64,000 nt of DNA. Source: Spirochaetales bacterium (lineage in GTDB: Bacteria; Spirochaetota; Spirochaetia; DSM-2461). The notes below the pieces were generated by a model. The model saw only the letters and a program-made list of their open reading frames with translations, made no database searches and had not been told where the DNA came from. The DNA is taken from positions 143,569 through 207,568 of the forward strand of contig JAFGXR010000108.1 in the NCBI GenBank assembly GCA_016936555.1, written 5' to 3'. This document shows positions 25,034 to 34,221 of the stretch, one piece after another. The position numbers and the translations under genes were made by a program. Positions within the stretch are counted from its first letter, which is position 1. Each line of letters opens with the position of its first letter.

Positions 25034-25387
25034 ATGTTTACCGTACTGGAAAAAAACAAAAAGACATTCCTGCTTGTGCAGAAATACATCAGCCAGCTGA
25101 CCGAAAACACCTGTACCTGTATCAATCTGGACAATCATATACAGATGGAGGAGATCCACCTGTGGCTGGAGAGCCTGGCTTCCGATGACCGCGATACCGA
25201 AGCCGTTTCACAATGGATCCGCGAGAACGGAAAATCCTTCCGCGATTATCTGAATACGGTCAAACTGATTTATACGATCTGGTTCTGTACGGGCGATCAT
25301 TCCCGGCCTCTCAGCTGGGAGGATTTCTGCCTCATCGGCGATAACCTGAATATTTTAAAAAATACTTGTCTCGACAGTATTTACTAA
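25034..25387 (+). CDS. Conserved-looking hypothetical protein, mostly helical
   Basis: A 117-residue soluble protein (MFTVLEKNKKTFLLVQKYIS...), rich in predicted helix, with several aromatic residues and four or five scattered cysteines (C27, C29, then in FCTGD, DFCLIG and NTCLDS). A GAGAGG Shine-Dalgarno lies 5 bases before the ATG. It is 19 bases upstream of the phosphatase gene on the same strand and may belong to that operon. No domain is recognised. Good initiation context and composition like its neighbours make it a real gene. Confidence 0.65.
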   Translation: MFTVLEKNKKTFLLVQKYISQLTENTCTCINLDNHIQMEEIHLWLESLASDDRDTEAVSQWIRENGKSFRDYLNTVKLIYTIWFCTGDHSRPLSWEDFCLIGDNLNILKNTCLDSIY

Positions 25388-25406
25388 TCGTGTTACTACT
25401 GAAAAC

Positions 25407-25883
25407 ATGAGTGTAAAACGTGTCATGTTCGTCTGTCTGGGAAACATCTGCCGGTCCCCCCTGGCCCATGCTGTTTTTCAGGAAATCGTCAATGAAAGAG
25501 AACTTTCCGACGGCTATGAAGTCCAGTCTTCGGGAACCTGCGCCTACCACGTCGGCGAGCCGTCGGACAGCCGGATGAAACAAACGGCTCTGGATCACGG
25601 TGTGAAGATCAAACACCGGGCCAGGCAGATTTTCCGCTGCGATCTCGAGGATTACGACTACATATTCGCCATGGATCACAACAACTACAGCAATCTCAGG
25701 CGCCTGACCGCCAATGAAGGGCTTCTGGCCAGGATCAGAATGTTCCGGGACTATGATCCCGAAGGGCCCGGCGATGTTCCCGATCCCTATTACGGCGGAC
25801 AGGAAGGGTTCGAAACCGTCTTCTCCATCGTCAAGCGGACCTGCGACAATATCCTCGATCTTATGGAGTCGGGAGATCTCTGA
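25407..25883 (+). CDS. Low-molecular-weight protein tyrosine phosphatase family
   Basis: A 158-residue protein with the N-terminal P-loop CLGNICRS (nucleophile C10, R16) and the general-acid loop VPDPYYGG (about 127-134), the two catalytic elements of the LMW-PTP family. Members remove phosphate from tyrosine or arginine residues or, in some cases, from sugar-phosphate adducts on proteins. The next gene, a fructosamine-kinase relative, starts within its stop codon (TGATG at 25881-25885). This coupling favours protein-ribulosamine-5-phosphate as substrate; tyrosine phosphatase activity remains possible. Confidence 0.92.
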   Translation: MSVKRVMFVCLGNICRSPLAHAVFQEIVNERELSDGYEVQSSGTCAYHVGEPSDSRMKQTALDHGVKIKHRARQIFRCDLEDYDYIFAMDHNNYSNLRRLTANEGLLARIRMFRDYDPEGPGDVPDPYYGGQEGFETVFSIVKRTCDNILDLMESGDL

Positions 25884-26767
25884 TGCCCATCGGGGAGTAT
25901 TCTTCCCTTTCCGGTGCCCTGGAAGCTCTTTTTCCCGGTGATCCACCGGCCGGAAGAGGTCCAGGAGGAGGGGGCGGCTGTATAAACGCCGTTTCGAAAA
26001 TCACGCTTCAGAGCGGCCGAATTGTATTCCTGAAGGAGAACAGCCGGGCTCTATCTTTAATGTTCCGGGAAGAGGCGAGGGGGCTTGCCGCACTGAAAGA
26101 GGCCTTTCCCCTCAATGTGCCGGAACCGCTGGCCTGGGGGAAAGACAACTCATCTTCTTTTCTGATACTGGAATATATCGGGAGCGGTGCGAAAAGACCG
26201 GAATTCTGGGAGAGTTTCGGACGTGCTCTGGCGCAGATGCACAGGAAGGGCCGAGGGGAGGGTTTCGGTTTCGAACGGGATAATTTTATCGGATCCACGC
26301 TCCAGAAAAATGACAGAATGGGTAAGTGGACTGATTTTTTTGCTGAAAACCGGCTTCTCTTTCAGGCCGGGCTGGCCCGGTCCTCCCGGTTAGCCGACAG
26401 CTCTGTAAGCCGGGGAATCGAATCGATCTGCCGACGCATCGGAAATCTTCTCCCGGAGCCCGATTTTCCTTCGCTGCTACACGGTGATCTGTGGTCGGGA
26501 AATTTCATGGTCGATGAGGGCGGCCGGGCGGTGTTGATTGATCCTGCCGTTTACTATGGCCACAGGGAAGCCGATCTGGCCATGACAGAGCTGTTCGGCG
26601 GTTTCAACCGCAATTTTTACAGAGCCTATGAAGAGGAATTTCCTCTGACCCCCGGTTACGACGGGAGACGGGACCTCTACAATCTCTACCATATGCTCAA
26701 TCATCTGAATCTCTTCGGCTCATCCTATATGGGATCGGTCCGGTCTATAATATCCCGTTACTGCTGA
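25883..26767 (+). CDS. Fructosamine/ribulosamine 3-kinase family protein
   Basis: A 294-residue kinase of the aminoglycoside-phosphotransferase-like fold. Near the N-terminus is a Gly-rich loop and GRIVFLKENSRALSLMFREEARGL, with the ATP-binding Lys. The catalytic loop is SLLHGDLWSGNFM (about 196-208) and the metal-binding segment VLIDPAVYYGHREADLAM (about 217-234), both characteristic of FN3K. The enzyme phosphorylates the C3 hydroxyl of sugar adducts on lysines, making them fall off. The ATG overlaps the upstream phosphatase stop. It ends tail-to-tail with the ABC-F gene, with a 10-base overlap. Confidence 0.9.
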   Translation: MPIGEYSSLSGALEALFPGDPPAGRGPGGGGGCINAVSKITLQSGRIVFLKENSRALSLMFREEARGLAALKEAFPLNVPEPLAWGKDNSSSFLILEYIGSGAKRPEFWESFGRALAQMHRKGRGEGFGFERDNFIGSTLQKNDRMGKWTDFFAENRLLFQAGLARSSRLADSSVSRGIESICRRIGNLLPEPDFPSLLHGDLWSGNFMVDEGGRAVLIDPAVYYGHREADLAMTELFGGFNRNFYRAYEEEFPLTPGYDGRRDLYNLYHMLNHLNLFGSSYMGSVRSIISRYC

Positions 26768-28704
26768 GACTCCAGTTCCGAAAGCTGTTCTTCCAGGGCT
26801 TCCCACTGTTCGCTGATTTTTTCCTGTTCTTCTCCGTTGGCCTTTATGGCTTCGCTCACCTCTCTGGCTTTTTCTCCGTCCGAGTATACTTCCGGCGAGG
26901 CGAGGGCTTCGCTCAGTTCGGCGTGTTGCTCTTCCAGTTCCGCCAGACGGTTCAGCAGTTCCTCTTCCTCGCGCTTGAGGCGGCGGATCTGCGTTTTCAG
27001 CTTCTTGTCCTCTTCCCGGGAGAGTTTGGCCGATTGAACAGGAGATTCTTCCTCCCGTGCATCAGGGTCCGATGGGGCCTCTTTTGCGTCAGTCCCGTCA
27101 TTGGCTTTTTTCCAGAGATAGTATTCGTAATTCCCCTGGTAGAGCCGGTGGCCCTCAGAGGTCAGCTCCAGAACGTTTTCCGCCAGCTCTTCAATGAAAT
27201 AGCGGTCATGAGAGACGAAAATAACCGTACCGCTGTAACTCTTTAGTGCATCGAGCAGCACGTCCTTGGAGTGAATGTCCAGGTGATTGGTCGGCTCGTC
27301 GAGAATGAGAAGGTTGACCGGCCTGAGCAGAAGCTTCAGCAGGGCCAGACGGTTTTTCTCTCCCCCGCTCAATACGGCGACGCTCTTGAAAATATCGTCT
27401 CCTGAAAAGAGAAAGGCGCCGAGCATCCCTCTCAGGTTGGGAATCATTTCCGTTGGGGCATCGGATTCCAGTTCCTCCAGGACGGTTCTGCTCTTGTCGA
27501 GGACTTCCTCCTGATCCTGGGAGAAGTAACCGATTTTCACATCGGTTCCGGGAGTCAGCGTCCCTTCAAAATCGGTATCAGTTCCCGAGAGGATCCTCAA
27601 CAGGGTCGATTTTCCGGCGCCGTTGAGTCCCGTTATGACAAGCTTGTCCCCTTTCTGTATCAGGTGGTCGATCCCTTTCAGGATCTGTCTGTCTCCGTAG
27701 GATTTTCTGATCCCCTCGAGAGTGAGCATCTTTTTTCCCGAATGGGGCGGTTCGGGAAAGGAAAAGTGTATCTTTTTCAGGTTTTCGGGGATTTCGATCC
27801 GCTCCATCCGCTCGAGCATATTCACTCTCGACTGGACAGCCGAGGCTTTGGTCGCCTGATAACGGAAACGGCGGATAAAATCTTCGTTTTTGGCAATTTC
27901 ATCCTGCTGCTTTCTGTAGAGCTCGACGAGGGTTTTCAGTTCCTCTTTTCTCTTTTTTTCGTAGGAGCTGTAATTCCCCTTATAGATTTTCAGGTCTCCC
28001 AGAAACAATTCGGCGACCTCGCTGACCACCTTATCGAGAAAGAAGCGGTCGTGGGAGACGATGAGAATTCCCCCCTTGAAGGTGTCGAGAAAGTCGCGCA
28101 GCCATTCTCTCGCTTCCAGGTCCAGGTAGTTGGTCGGCTCGTCGAGAAGAAGGATGTCGGGATTTTTCAGAAGTTCCTTGGCCAGAGCGATGCGCATCTG
28201 CCATCCTCCCGAAAACTGGGAACACTCTCTTTCCATGTCCTCCATGGAGAATCCCAGTCCCTGAAGGATCCGGGTTATCTGTTCATCCCTGCCGTAATAG
28301 CCGCTTTCGAGAATCTGTTCCTGAAGTTCGTGATGGCGGTGAAGGAGACTCTCCGCTTTTTTTCCGCTATGATGCTCTTCCAGCTCTTTGCCCAGCCGGT
28401 CGACTTCCTCCAGCATGGCTCCGATCCAGCCGAAGGCCGTTTCGGCTTCTGCCCGCAGAGTCGCACCCTTATGCTCTATCCCCGATTGGGGAAGGTAGGC
28501 TATGCGGGACTCTTTTGAGACGATGACGTTCCCGCCGTCGCATTCCGATTGGGATGAAATGATTTTCATCAGAGTCGTTTTCCCCGAGCCGTTTGCTCCG
28601 GAAAGGGCGATCCGGCTCCCCGTGGAAATCATGAAATTGACATTTTTGAGAATGTCCCGGTCGCCGAAAGCCAGAGAGATGTTGTCGAGCTGTACGAAGG
28701 CCAT
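26758..28704 (-). CDS. ABC-F family ATPase (Uup/YheS-like)
   Basis: A 648-residue soluble protein with two ABC domains and no membrane segments. Domain 1 has Walker A SGANGSGKT near the start, signature FSGGWQMR and Walker B LLLDEPTNYLD. A long linker follows (about 225-320). Domain 2 has GLNGAGKST, LSGGEKNR and LLILDEPTNHLD. The C-terminus is a charged coiled coil (about 560-648), as in Uup-type proteins. ABC-F proteins act on ribosomes as translation factors. The ATG at 28704, directly after the upstream stop, is preferred because an upstream extension would lie inside the neighbouring gene. Resistance activity is not indicated. Confidence 0.93.
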   Translation of the reverse strand: MAFVQLDNISLAFGDRDILKNVNFMISTGSRIALSGANGSGKTTLMKIISSQSECDGGNVIVSKESRIAYLPQSGIEHKGATLRAEAETAFGWIGAMLEEVDRLGKELEEHHSGKKAESLLHRHHELQEQILESGYYGRDEQITRILQGLGFSMEDMERECSQFSGGWQMRIALAKELLKNPDILLLDEPTNYLDLEAREWLRDFLDTFKGGILIVSHDRFFLDKVVSEVAELFLGDLKIYKGNYSSYEKKRKEELKTLVELYRKQQDEIAKNEDFIRRFRYQATKASAVQSRVNMLERMERIEIPENLKKIHFSFPEPPHSGKKMLTLEGIRKSYGDRQILKGIDHLIQKGDKLVITGLNGAGKSTLLRILSGTDTDFEGTLTPGTDVKIGYFSQDQEEVLDKSRTVLEELESDAPTEMIPNLRGMLGAFLFSGDDIFKSVAVLSGGEKNRLALLKLLLRPVNLLILDEPTNHLDIHSKDVLLDALKSYSGTVIFVSHDRYFIEELAENVLELTSEGHRLYQGNYEYYLWKKANDGTDAKEAPSDPDAREEESPVQSAKLSREEDKKLKTQIRRLKREEEELLNRLAELEEQHAELSEALASPEVYSDGEKAREVSEAIKANGEEQEKISEQWEALEEQLSELESQQ

Positions 28705-28708
28705 GGAA

Positions 28709-30028
28709 TTACGATTCCTCTTCCACTGCCGGTTTCTCGAATTCGAAATAGAGCAGCGCGGGATCGAAAAACTGGTCAGTCGTGACAATGCGGTTTTTTA
28801 TATACCGGTCGGGAACGTAAATGAAGGAAACCCCTTTTTCCGTATAGGAGTAGAGGAAGTTCACTTCCGATCCGTTGCGGAACAGGAACGTTATAACCCC
28901 TTTGTAGGTGTTTTTTATAAGCGAATCGGGGAACCGGCTGAATTCGATACGGCCCTGAGGCTCCGATTGGGCGGAGATGATATTCCGGTTTATCAGTTCC
29001 TGAATATTATTCCAGATGAATCGCCCCGTTTCGTCGATGATGCTGATCGATCCGTAGTTGGCGCTTGTGAACCGCTCGCCTTTTTCCATCAGTTCGGTGA
29101 GGAGAGCTTTCCGCCTATCGAGTTCTGTCGAGACTATTTCATTGACATTCTCGCTGAGCCGGACGAATGATTCGTTCACATCCTTTCCGTCGTGCTTGTA
29201 GAAAATCGAGGCTACGCTGTCCGATACGAGGATGACCCGGAAAGAAGTACCCTCGAAATCGTATCGTTTGGCTCCGAATTTGGTAATATCGGTGTATTGT
29301 TCCGTTATGTTCCTGTCCTGGAGACGGAGGGTTATCACTTTCTTCTCCGGATCGATTCGAAGGGCAAATGAGTCTTTGAACCGTGTCAGGTCAATCACAT
29401 TCTTGGTTATCATATCGTTATAATAGGAAGGGCGCCAGACGCTGTTCAGGAATGTTTCGAGCAGTTCGTCTGTCGTGTCGCTGGCGTTTTCAATAACCAT
29501 GCCCGTATCGTTCATGCTGTAGACAACAAGCGTCGTGCCGTAGGCGTAGCCGGTCACCCCGTCGTCCGTAAGGACGTGATACCAGTAGTCGTTCAGATTC
29601 CCGACCGGCACCACCTCATCGCTGCGGCCTATGACTTTTATCTCCTGGCCCTGGCGCAGTTTGTAAACGCGGTTGTTTGTTTTGACGACCGGTTCGTCTC
29701 TTACGGGGAGGCCGACAGACAGGTCGGTATAAGTGTAGGTATTGGTATAGGGCGCATAAGATTCAGCGAAATCCTCGGCTTCCTTTTGTCCTTCGAAGAA
29801 ATCGATTCGCCATGTATCGATCTCCACCGTATCCTTCTCTCCGGGCAGCGCCACGGCGTAGGTACGGCGGATCTTCGACTCTTCATATATATTGACAACA
29901 GCTCCGTTTTTCAGAACCGATTCATCGGGGGACCAGAGCACGACTCCGGTACCGATCTTTCTATTGCATGATGTTAGTGAGATTAGCAGGAGCAGCGCTG
30001 TCGCCGCGTATAATATTCTTTTCGACAT
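28709..30028 (-). CDS. Lipoprotein with SH3-like domain
   Basis: A 439-residue protein that starts MSKRILYAATALLLLISLTSC: a lipoprotein signal with lipobox LTSC. Residues about 95-190 look like a bacterial SH3 domain (LPVRDEPVVKTNNRVYKLRQ, WYHVLTDDGVTGYAYG). The remaining two thirds is a beta-rich region with no family I recognise (EGTSFRVILVSDSV, NESFVRLSENVNEIV, FIWNNIQELINRN). The ATG at 30028 is chosen for the signal peptide. It lies first downstream of two other exported-protein genes and directly upstream of the ABC-F gene, and may bind peptidoglycan or envelope partners. Confidence 0.8.
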   Translation of the reverse strand: MSKRILYAATALLLLISLTSCNRKIGTGVVLWSPDESVLKNGAVVNIYEESKIRRTYAVALPGEKDTVEIDTWRIDFFEGQKEAEDFAESYAPYTNTYTYTDLSVGLPVRDEPVVKTNNRVYKLRQGQEIKVIGRSDEVVPVGNLNDYWYHVLTDDGVTGYAYGTTLVVYSMNDTGMVIENASDTTDELLETFLNSVWRPSYYNDMITKNVIDLTRFKDSFALRIDPEKKVITLRLQDRNITEQYTDITKFGAKRYDFEGTSFRVILVSDSVASIFYKHDGKDVNESFVRLSENVNEIVSTELDRRKALLTELMEKGERFTSANYGSISIIDETGRFIWNNIQELINRNIISAQSEPQGRIEFSRFPDSLIKNTYKGVITFLFRNGSEVNFLYSYTEKGVSFIYVPDRYIKNRIVTTDQFFDPALLYFEFEKPAVEEES

Positions 30029-30077
30029 AATACCACTGATTTTAGCGTTATTGGGGAAAGGAGGCAACCTGTTTCCC

Positions 30078-30932
30078 TTATGATTCGGGCCGGCTGCAGA
30101 TAATCAGAACCCGGCCTTCGGTAAGAAGCTCTCTGTTGTTGTCGCTGCTGAGTATGCGGCGGACAGCTCTTTCCGGTAGTATGATATCGGTGCTGTTCAT
30201 GCCGAAGTAACCCTCCGCCATGGTCCGCAGGGGAAAAGCCCCGACTCTGTCTCCGTAGAAAGTCCTGTCCCTGTCGTAGGAAAAACCGGCGGTTCCCCAC
30301 CGGCGCAGATATTCCGGATCCATTTTAGACATATCCAGTATGAGATTCAGGTCTTCATCGAAGAGACGGGGAAAGATCGAAGGATTGAGGGCGCTTTTGC
30401 GGTTGGTTCCCGAAAGGGGCATTTCCTCCGCCGCGTAGATGAGTATGCCTGTAAAATCCTCTGTGGGGTAATATCGGAGATCCTTACTCACCGGATCCGC
30501 TTCGCTGCGCTCGATAAACAGAGAGGCGATATGGGGAAAAACAGGGATGTCATACCGTACTGTGAGCGATTTTCTGTCCTCCGCGGCTGTGCTGAAAGTT
30601 TTTCCCACCGTATCGGTGAGCTTGAGCAGATCCCCGTAAAGAGATGTGTTTCTCAAAATAGCCGAACCGATGGTATCAAGCGAGCTGACAGGAATATCGG
30701 CGATCATCTCCGCTGTGAGGACCGGGGCTCTTTTTGAAATGAGCTTGTCCATATCGTAGCGGCTCGACAGGGCTGTCCAGGCCGTTCCGGTCGAGGCCGT
30801 TATATCGATCGTCACGAGACCTTCTTCCCAGTTTATATGTTTTACCGCGGAAACCGATACATCCTGGGCCGTCAGGGGCAGCAGGGCTGATAAGAAGAAT
30901 ATGAGTACGGGGCTAAGGGCGATTCTTTTCAT
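30078..30932 (-). CDS. Exported protein of unknown function
   Basis: A 284-residue protein with a clear signal peptide (MKRIALSPVLIFFLSALLPL, cleavage near TAQ-DVS). The mature part has three visible stretches: VKHINWEEGLVTIDITAST, an extended-strand region with ISRxP-like segments around ADIPVSSLDTIGSAIL, and a C-terminal FTGILIYAAEEMPL...SIFPRLFDEDLNLILDM region. The latter resembles the LPP20/FlgP-like outer-membrane protein pattern, but weakly. ATG at 30932 has GGAG 5 bases upstream and abuts the transglycosylase stop; a GTG two codons earlier overlaps that stop. Probably part of one envelope operon. Confidence 0.75.
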   Translation of the reverse strand: MKRIALSPVLIFFLSALLPLTAQDVSVSAVKHINWEEGLVTIDITASTGTAWTALSSRYDMDKLISKRAPVLTAEMIADIPVSSLDTIGSAILRNTSLYGDLLKLTDTVGKTFSTAAEDRKSLTVRYDIPVFPHIASLFIERSEADPVSKDLRYYPTEDFTGILIYAAEEMPLSGTNRKSALNPSIFPRLFDEDLNLILDMSKMDPEYLRRWGTAGFSYDRDRTFYGDRVGAFPLRTMAEGYFGMNSTDIILPERAVRRILSSDNNRELLTEGRVLIICSRPES

Positions 30933-30934
30933 TC

Positions 30935-32245
30935 TCACTCCAGTAAGGGAACCTGTAGTTTCATTCCGATGTTGAGTATACCGTTTACGGGCAGTCTGTT
31001 CCGCGATGCGAGCAGTTCCGGTGTCGTCTCGAACTGCCTTGAAATAGACCAGAGGGAATCCCCTTCCCGGACCACGTAGGCTCCGTCAAACTCTTTTTCT
31101 TCTCCTGCTGCCGAACCGTAGGGGGGAACATCGGCCAGAGCCGGTATAATAACGGTTTGTCCGGCTCTGAGAGAACGGGGCGACAGATCTCTGTTGTACC
31201 GGTAGAGGAGAGACAGGGGCACTCTGTAGTGTTCCGATATCTCTGAAAGCGTATCTCCCGTTCTGATCGAATAGCGGTAAAACTCCATAAAAGCCTCATC
31301 GGAAGTTTCAAGGGCTCTATTCAATGAATCGGCATGGGATACCGGTATCTTCAATGCATATCCCGAATCGGCCGGGGGGGTGACGTCGTAAAGCAGTTCC
31401 GCATTGCCTAAACGGAGATTCCCGTAATCGATTCCCAACTGTTCCGACAGGAGTCGCAGATCGACGGAGCGATCCAGTTCAATCTGCTCCCACTCCGGGC
31501 GCTCTTCCCAGCCCGCATCGAGACCGTACCGCCCGCCGTAGGAGCAGACGATGGAGATGGCGAGAAATTTGGGTAGATAACGGTTGGTTTCCGCGGGCAG
31601 CTGTTTTTTTGAAGCCAGTTCCCAGTAGTCATCGATGCCCGTGGCGGCTATGGTCCGGCGCAATCCGTTCAGGCCGCAGTTGTAAGCAGCCAGCGCCAGA
31701 TCCCAGTCTCCGGTTTTTTCGTAATTATATTTCAGCTTCTCCAGGGCGGCTTCGGTGGACCGCCAGAAATCGCGGCGGTCATCGCGCCACTGGTCCACGG
31801 TGATATCGTAGGGCTCGATGCTGTTGAGCATGAACTGCCACAGGCCGGTCGCTCCGGAACGTGATACGGCATCCACTCTGTAAGCCGATTCGACGAGAGG
31901 GAGATAGATCAGTTCCGCCGGCAGCCCTTTCTCCTTAATGACTTTTTCTATGTGATTTCTGAAATAAGCAGCCCTGTCGAGGGATCTCTGCAGATACGCC
32001 AGTTTTTCCGGCGTGGTATAATCATCAATAAAAGCTTCTATGGTCGGATTGATCTGGAAGGGGTAGGAGAAAATGCGGTCGCTTCTCAAATCCCTTCTGA
32101 CCGGGAGAGGCTCTTCTGTCGCGGTTCCGTCTTCAGTCCGGAAAGATACGGTCTGCCTGATTTCATGGGGCAAATCGTGGCCGTAGAGCGGGAGCACGGC
32201 GGCCGCCAGAATCAGAACGTATCGCCGAAATAGATTCCAGCCCAT
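30935..32245 (-). CDS. MltD-like lytic transglycosylase with two LysM domains
   Basis: A 436-residue exported murein hydrolase. After a signal peptide (FRRYVLILAAAVLPLYG), an SLT domain occupies about residues 95-230: GLPAELIYLPLVESAYRVDA with the catalytic Glu, SGATGLWQFM, then DLALAAYNCG. Two LysM repeats follow (about 330-375 and 390-436: IRTGDTLSEISEHYRVP and VREGDSLWSISRQFETTP), which bind glycan strands. It cleaves peptidoglycan in the periplasm with formation of anhydro-muropeptides. ATG 32243-32245 is preferred because GGAG lies 6 bases upstream; it overlaps the upstream lipoprotein gene by 34 bases. Confidence 0.92.
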   Translation of the reverse strand: MGWNLFRRYVLILAAAVLPLYGHDLPHEIRQTVSFRTEDGTATEEPLPVRRDLRSDRIFSYPFQINPTIEAFIDDYTTPEKLAYLQRSLDRAAYFRNHIEKVIKEKGLPAELIYLPLVESAYRVDAVSRSGATGLWQFMLNSIEPYDITVDQWRDDRRDFWRSTEAALEKLKYNYEKTGDWDLALAAYNCGLNGLRRTIAATGIDDYWELASKKQLPAETNRYLPKFLAISIVCSYGGRYGLDAGWEERPEWEQIELDRSVDLRLLSEQLGIDYGNLRLGNAELLYDVTPPADSGYALKIPVSHADSLNRALETSDEAFMEFYRYSIRTGDTLSEISEHYRVPLSLLYRYNRDLSPRSLRAGQTVIIPALADVPPYGSAAGEEKEFDGAYVVREGDSLWSISRQFETTPELLASRNRLPVNGILNIGMKLQVPLLE

Positions 32246-33270
32246 TCCCATCTCCCATTTATTTCCGGATCGGCCGGATAGTCGATTTTCTTGAAGTAAA
32301 GATACCAGGTGGGAATACGGTAGGACCATCCCCAGGATCTGACAAAGGCTTCTTTCTCGTTGGACATGGGGTCCAGAACACTCCGCACCACCACATTGCG
32401 GTTGAAAAAAGAGGGGATATCGATATTCGTATGGGTGAACAGGTCCGTTTCGTCCTGGCTCCAGCTCATGGTAAAGAATTTTTCAGCCTGATAGCGGCGG
32501 AGAGTCGCCCCTTTCCTGTTGGAGACAGCCCACCTGATCCCCGACAGGAGCTCCATCAGATCGTCTCTTGTCCAGGACTTGTCGGACCGCTGGAAGCGGA
32601 GCAGGTCCGTCAGTTCTATCCGGGCTTCGGGATCCCCGGCAATCTCCGTTTCCGGCGATTCGAGAAACTCCTCGTAAGCGGAGAACGCTTTATCCCAGAA
32701 CCCGAGTTTTTCATAACTTTTACCAAGGTAATAGTATATCTGTCCCCTGTCGATCTCCCCGGGGAAGCGGCTCAACAGCTCGTTGAAGGACCGCACCCGT
32801 TCTTCGTAATCGTCTGAATGAAAGGCCAGCTCTTCCAGAACCACCTTGTGAACGGACCGTCCGCTCACTCTCAGGTCCGGATAGTTGGCCAGAATCCTTC
32901 TGAAATAGGTTTCCGCTACTAAGCGGGCATCTCTGTCGTTATAATTCTGAGCGATATTCAGGAGGTAAAAAGCTGTATAGGGATCGTCGGGATGAACCGC
33001 CATATAGTCGATAAGGTAGAGATCCATTTTTTCCAATTCGCCGATGGACCTGTATTCCCATATGATCCGGTTGACTATGGTATAATGCTGCTCCTGCTGG
33101 TAGGCATTTTCATGGTCCACTTCTTCGAGGAGGCTGAAGAGCTGAAGAAGCTCCCTGTCCTTTTCCGTACCCAGATAGAGACCGAATTCACCGGGGGCGC
33201 AGCTGAAAAAAAGAGCGGCTGAAAAAAGTGAAAATAAAAATAGTCTGCTCCGGAATAATTGAATCATCAT
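32212..33270 (-). CDS. TPR-like lipoprotein
   Basis: A 352-residue lipoprotein with signal MMIQLFRSRLFLFSLFSAAL and lipobox FFSC. The middle (about 60-230) is made of helix pairs of TPR type, for example DPYTAFYLLNIAQNYNDRDARL, GQIYYYLGKSYEKLGFWDKA and EEFLESPE. The C-terminal region is Trp/Phe-rich (WGWSYRIPTWYLYF). GGAG lies 8 bases before the ATG. It is the first of four exported-protein genes running leftward and may scaffold the downstream transglycosylase, as TPR lipoproteins do in other envelopes. Its start is only 24 bases from that of divergent dprA. Confidence 0.82.
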   Translation of the reverse strand: MMIQLFRSRLFLFSLFSAALFFSCAPGEFGLYLGTEKDRELLQLFSLLEEVDHENAYQQEQHYTIVNRIIWEYRSIGELEKMDLYLIDYMAVHPDDPYTAFYLLNIAQNYNDRDARLVAETYFRRILANYPDLRVSGRSVHKVVLEELAFHSDDYEERVRSFNELLSRFPGEIDRGQIYYYLGKSYEKLGFWDKAFSAYEEFLESPETEIAGDPEARIELTDLLRFQRSDKSWTRDDLMELLSGIRWAVSNRKGATLRRYQAEKFFTMSWSQDETDLFTHTNIDIPSFFNRNVVVRSVLDPMSNEKEAFVRSWGWSYRIPTWYLYFKKIDYPADPEINGRWEWAGIYFGDTF

Positions 33271-33294
33271 AGCTTTTTCTCCGGTGATATTATC

Positions 33295-34221
33295 ATGGAG
33301 TCAGCTTTGAATACCAGAGAATTAGCACAGATTTTAATCAATATCCCCGCGGTAGGAGCGGAACGGACAAAAAAGATCGCCGCGAGCTACAGCGGCGGCA
33401 GCCTTTCGGTACACATCAGCAAACTCTACCCCTTTCTGCCTATAAGCGACAGGGCTGTCGATAAAGCCCGGATTCTGGCGGACCGCGAAAGTGAGCTGGC
33501 CGTCCGGCGGGGGATCTCCCTTGTTTCCTGGCGGGACCCTCTTTATCCTGTGAGTCTTCTGTCCATAGGCGATTACCCGCCTCTTCTCTATTTCAAAGGT
33601 TATGTCCCTGTTCTGACAAGGCCTCTGTCGGCAGCACTTATCGGCAGCAGAAATGCCGGTAGCGGTATTCTGAAGGCGACAGCTCTGGTCGGAGAAATCC
33701 TGGCCTACAGAGGCTATACAATTGTGAGCGGCATGGCCAGGGGTTGCGATACGGCGGCACACGTCGCCGCTCTGAAATCGAGGGAGCCGACCATAGCTGT
33801 ACTACCCTGCGGTCCCGATTATATTTATCCGAGAGAAAACAGCATTCTCTACGGAAAAATCCTGGAGGAGGGCGGAATGGCCCTTTCTGAATACGGTCCC
33901 GCTGTTCCTCCCGCCCCGTTCCGCTTTGTCCGCCGCGACAGGCTACAGAGCGGAATGGCCCGTTTCGTCGTATTGATGGCTTCCCCTGCGACCGGCGGTT
34001 CCATGCATACCGCCACGGCTGCTGCCGAACAGAAACGCCCCCTTTTCGTCTATGATCCCGGAGTTTATACCAGAGGGGAACTGGGGAACAGGCATCTGAT
34101 CAACAGCGGCCGTGGGATCCCCTTCCGGACACCCGAAGAACTCGCCCGGCTTATTTCAGCGCTTCCCGGTCCTTCTTGCCAGACCTCGGCGGATCAGCTA
34201 CTATTCTCCTATGACAAATAA
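33295..34221 (+). CDS. dprA: DNA processing protein DprA
   Basis: A 308-residue Rossmann-fold protein that protects incoming single-stranded DNA and loads RecA in transformation. Family segments: GSRNAGSG (about 118-125), TIVSGMARGCDTAAHVAAL, AVLPCGPDYIYPREN, the ALSEYGP stretch, and RRDRLQSGMARFVVLM followed by TGGSMHTA. In the usual family the ARFR..IAGL segment lacks Gln-Ser; the variant is mild. The ATG at 33295 is used; a TTG at 33259 would intrude into the divergent lipoprotein gene. Presence of dprA alone does not prove competence, since it is widespread. Confidence 0.95.
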   Translation: MESALNTRELAQILINIPAVGAERTKKIAASYSGGSLSVHISKLYPFLPISDRAVDKARILADRESELAVRRGISLVSWRDPLYPVSLLSIGDYPPLLYFKGYVPVLTRPLSAALIGSRNAGSGILKATALVGEILAYRGYTIVSGMARGCDTAAHVAALKSREPTIAVLPCGPDYIYPRENSILYGKILEEGGMALSEYGPAVPPAPFRFVRRDRLQSGMARFVVLMASPATGGSMHTATAAAEQKRPLFVYDPGVYTRGELGNRHLINSGRGIPFRTPEELARLISALPGPSCQTSADQLLFSYDK

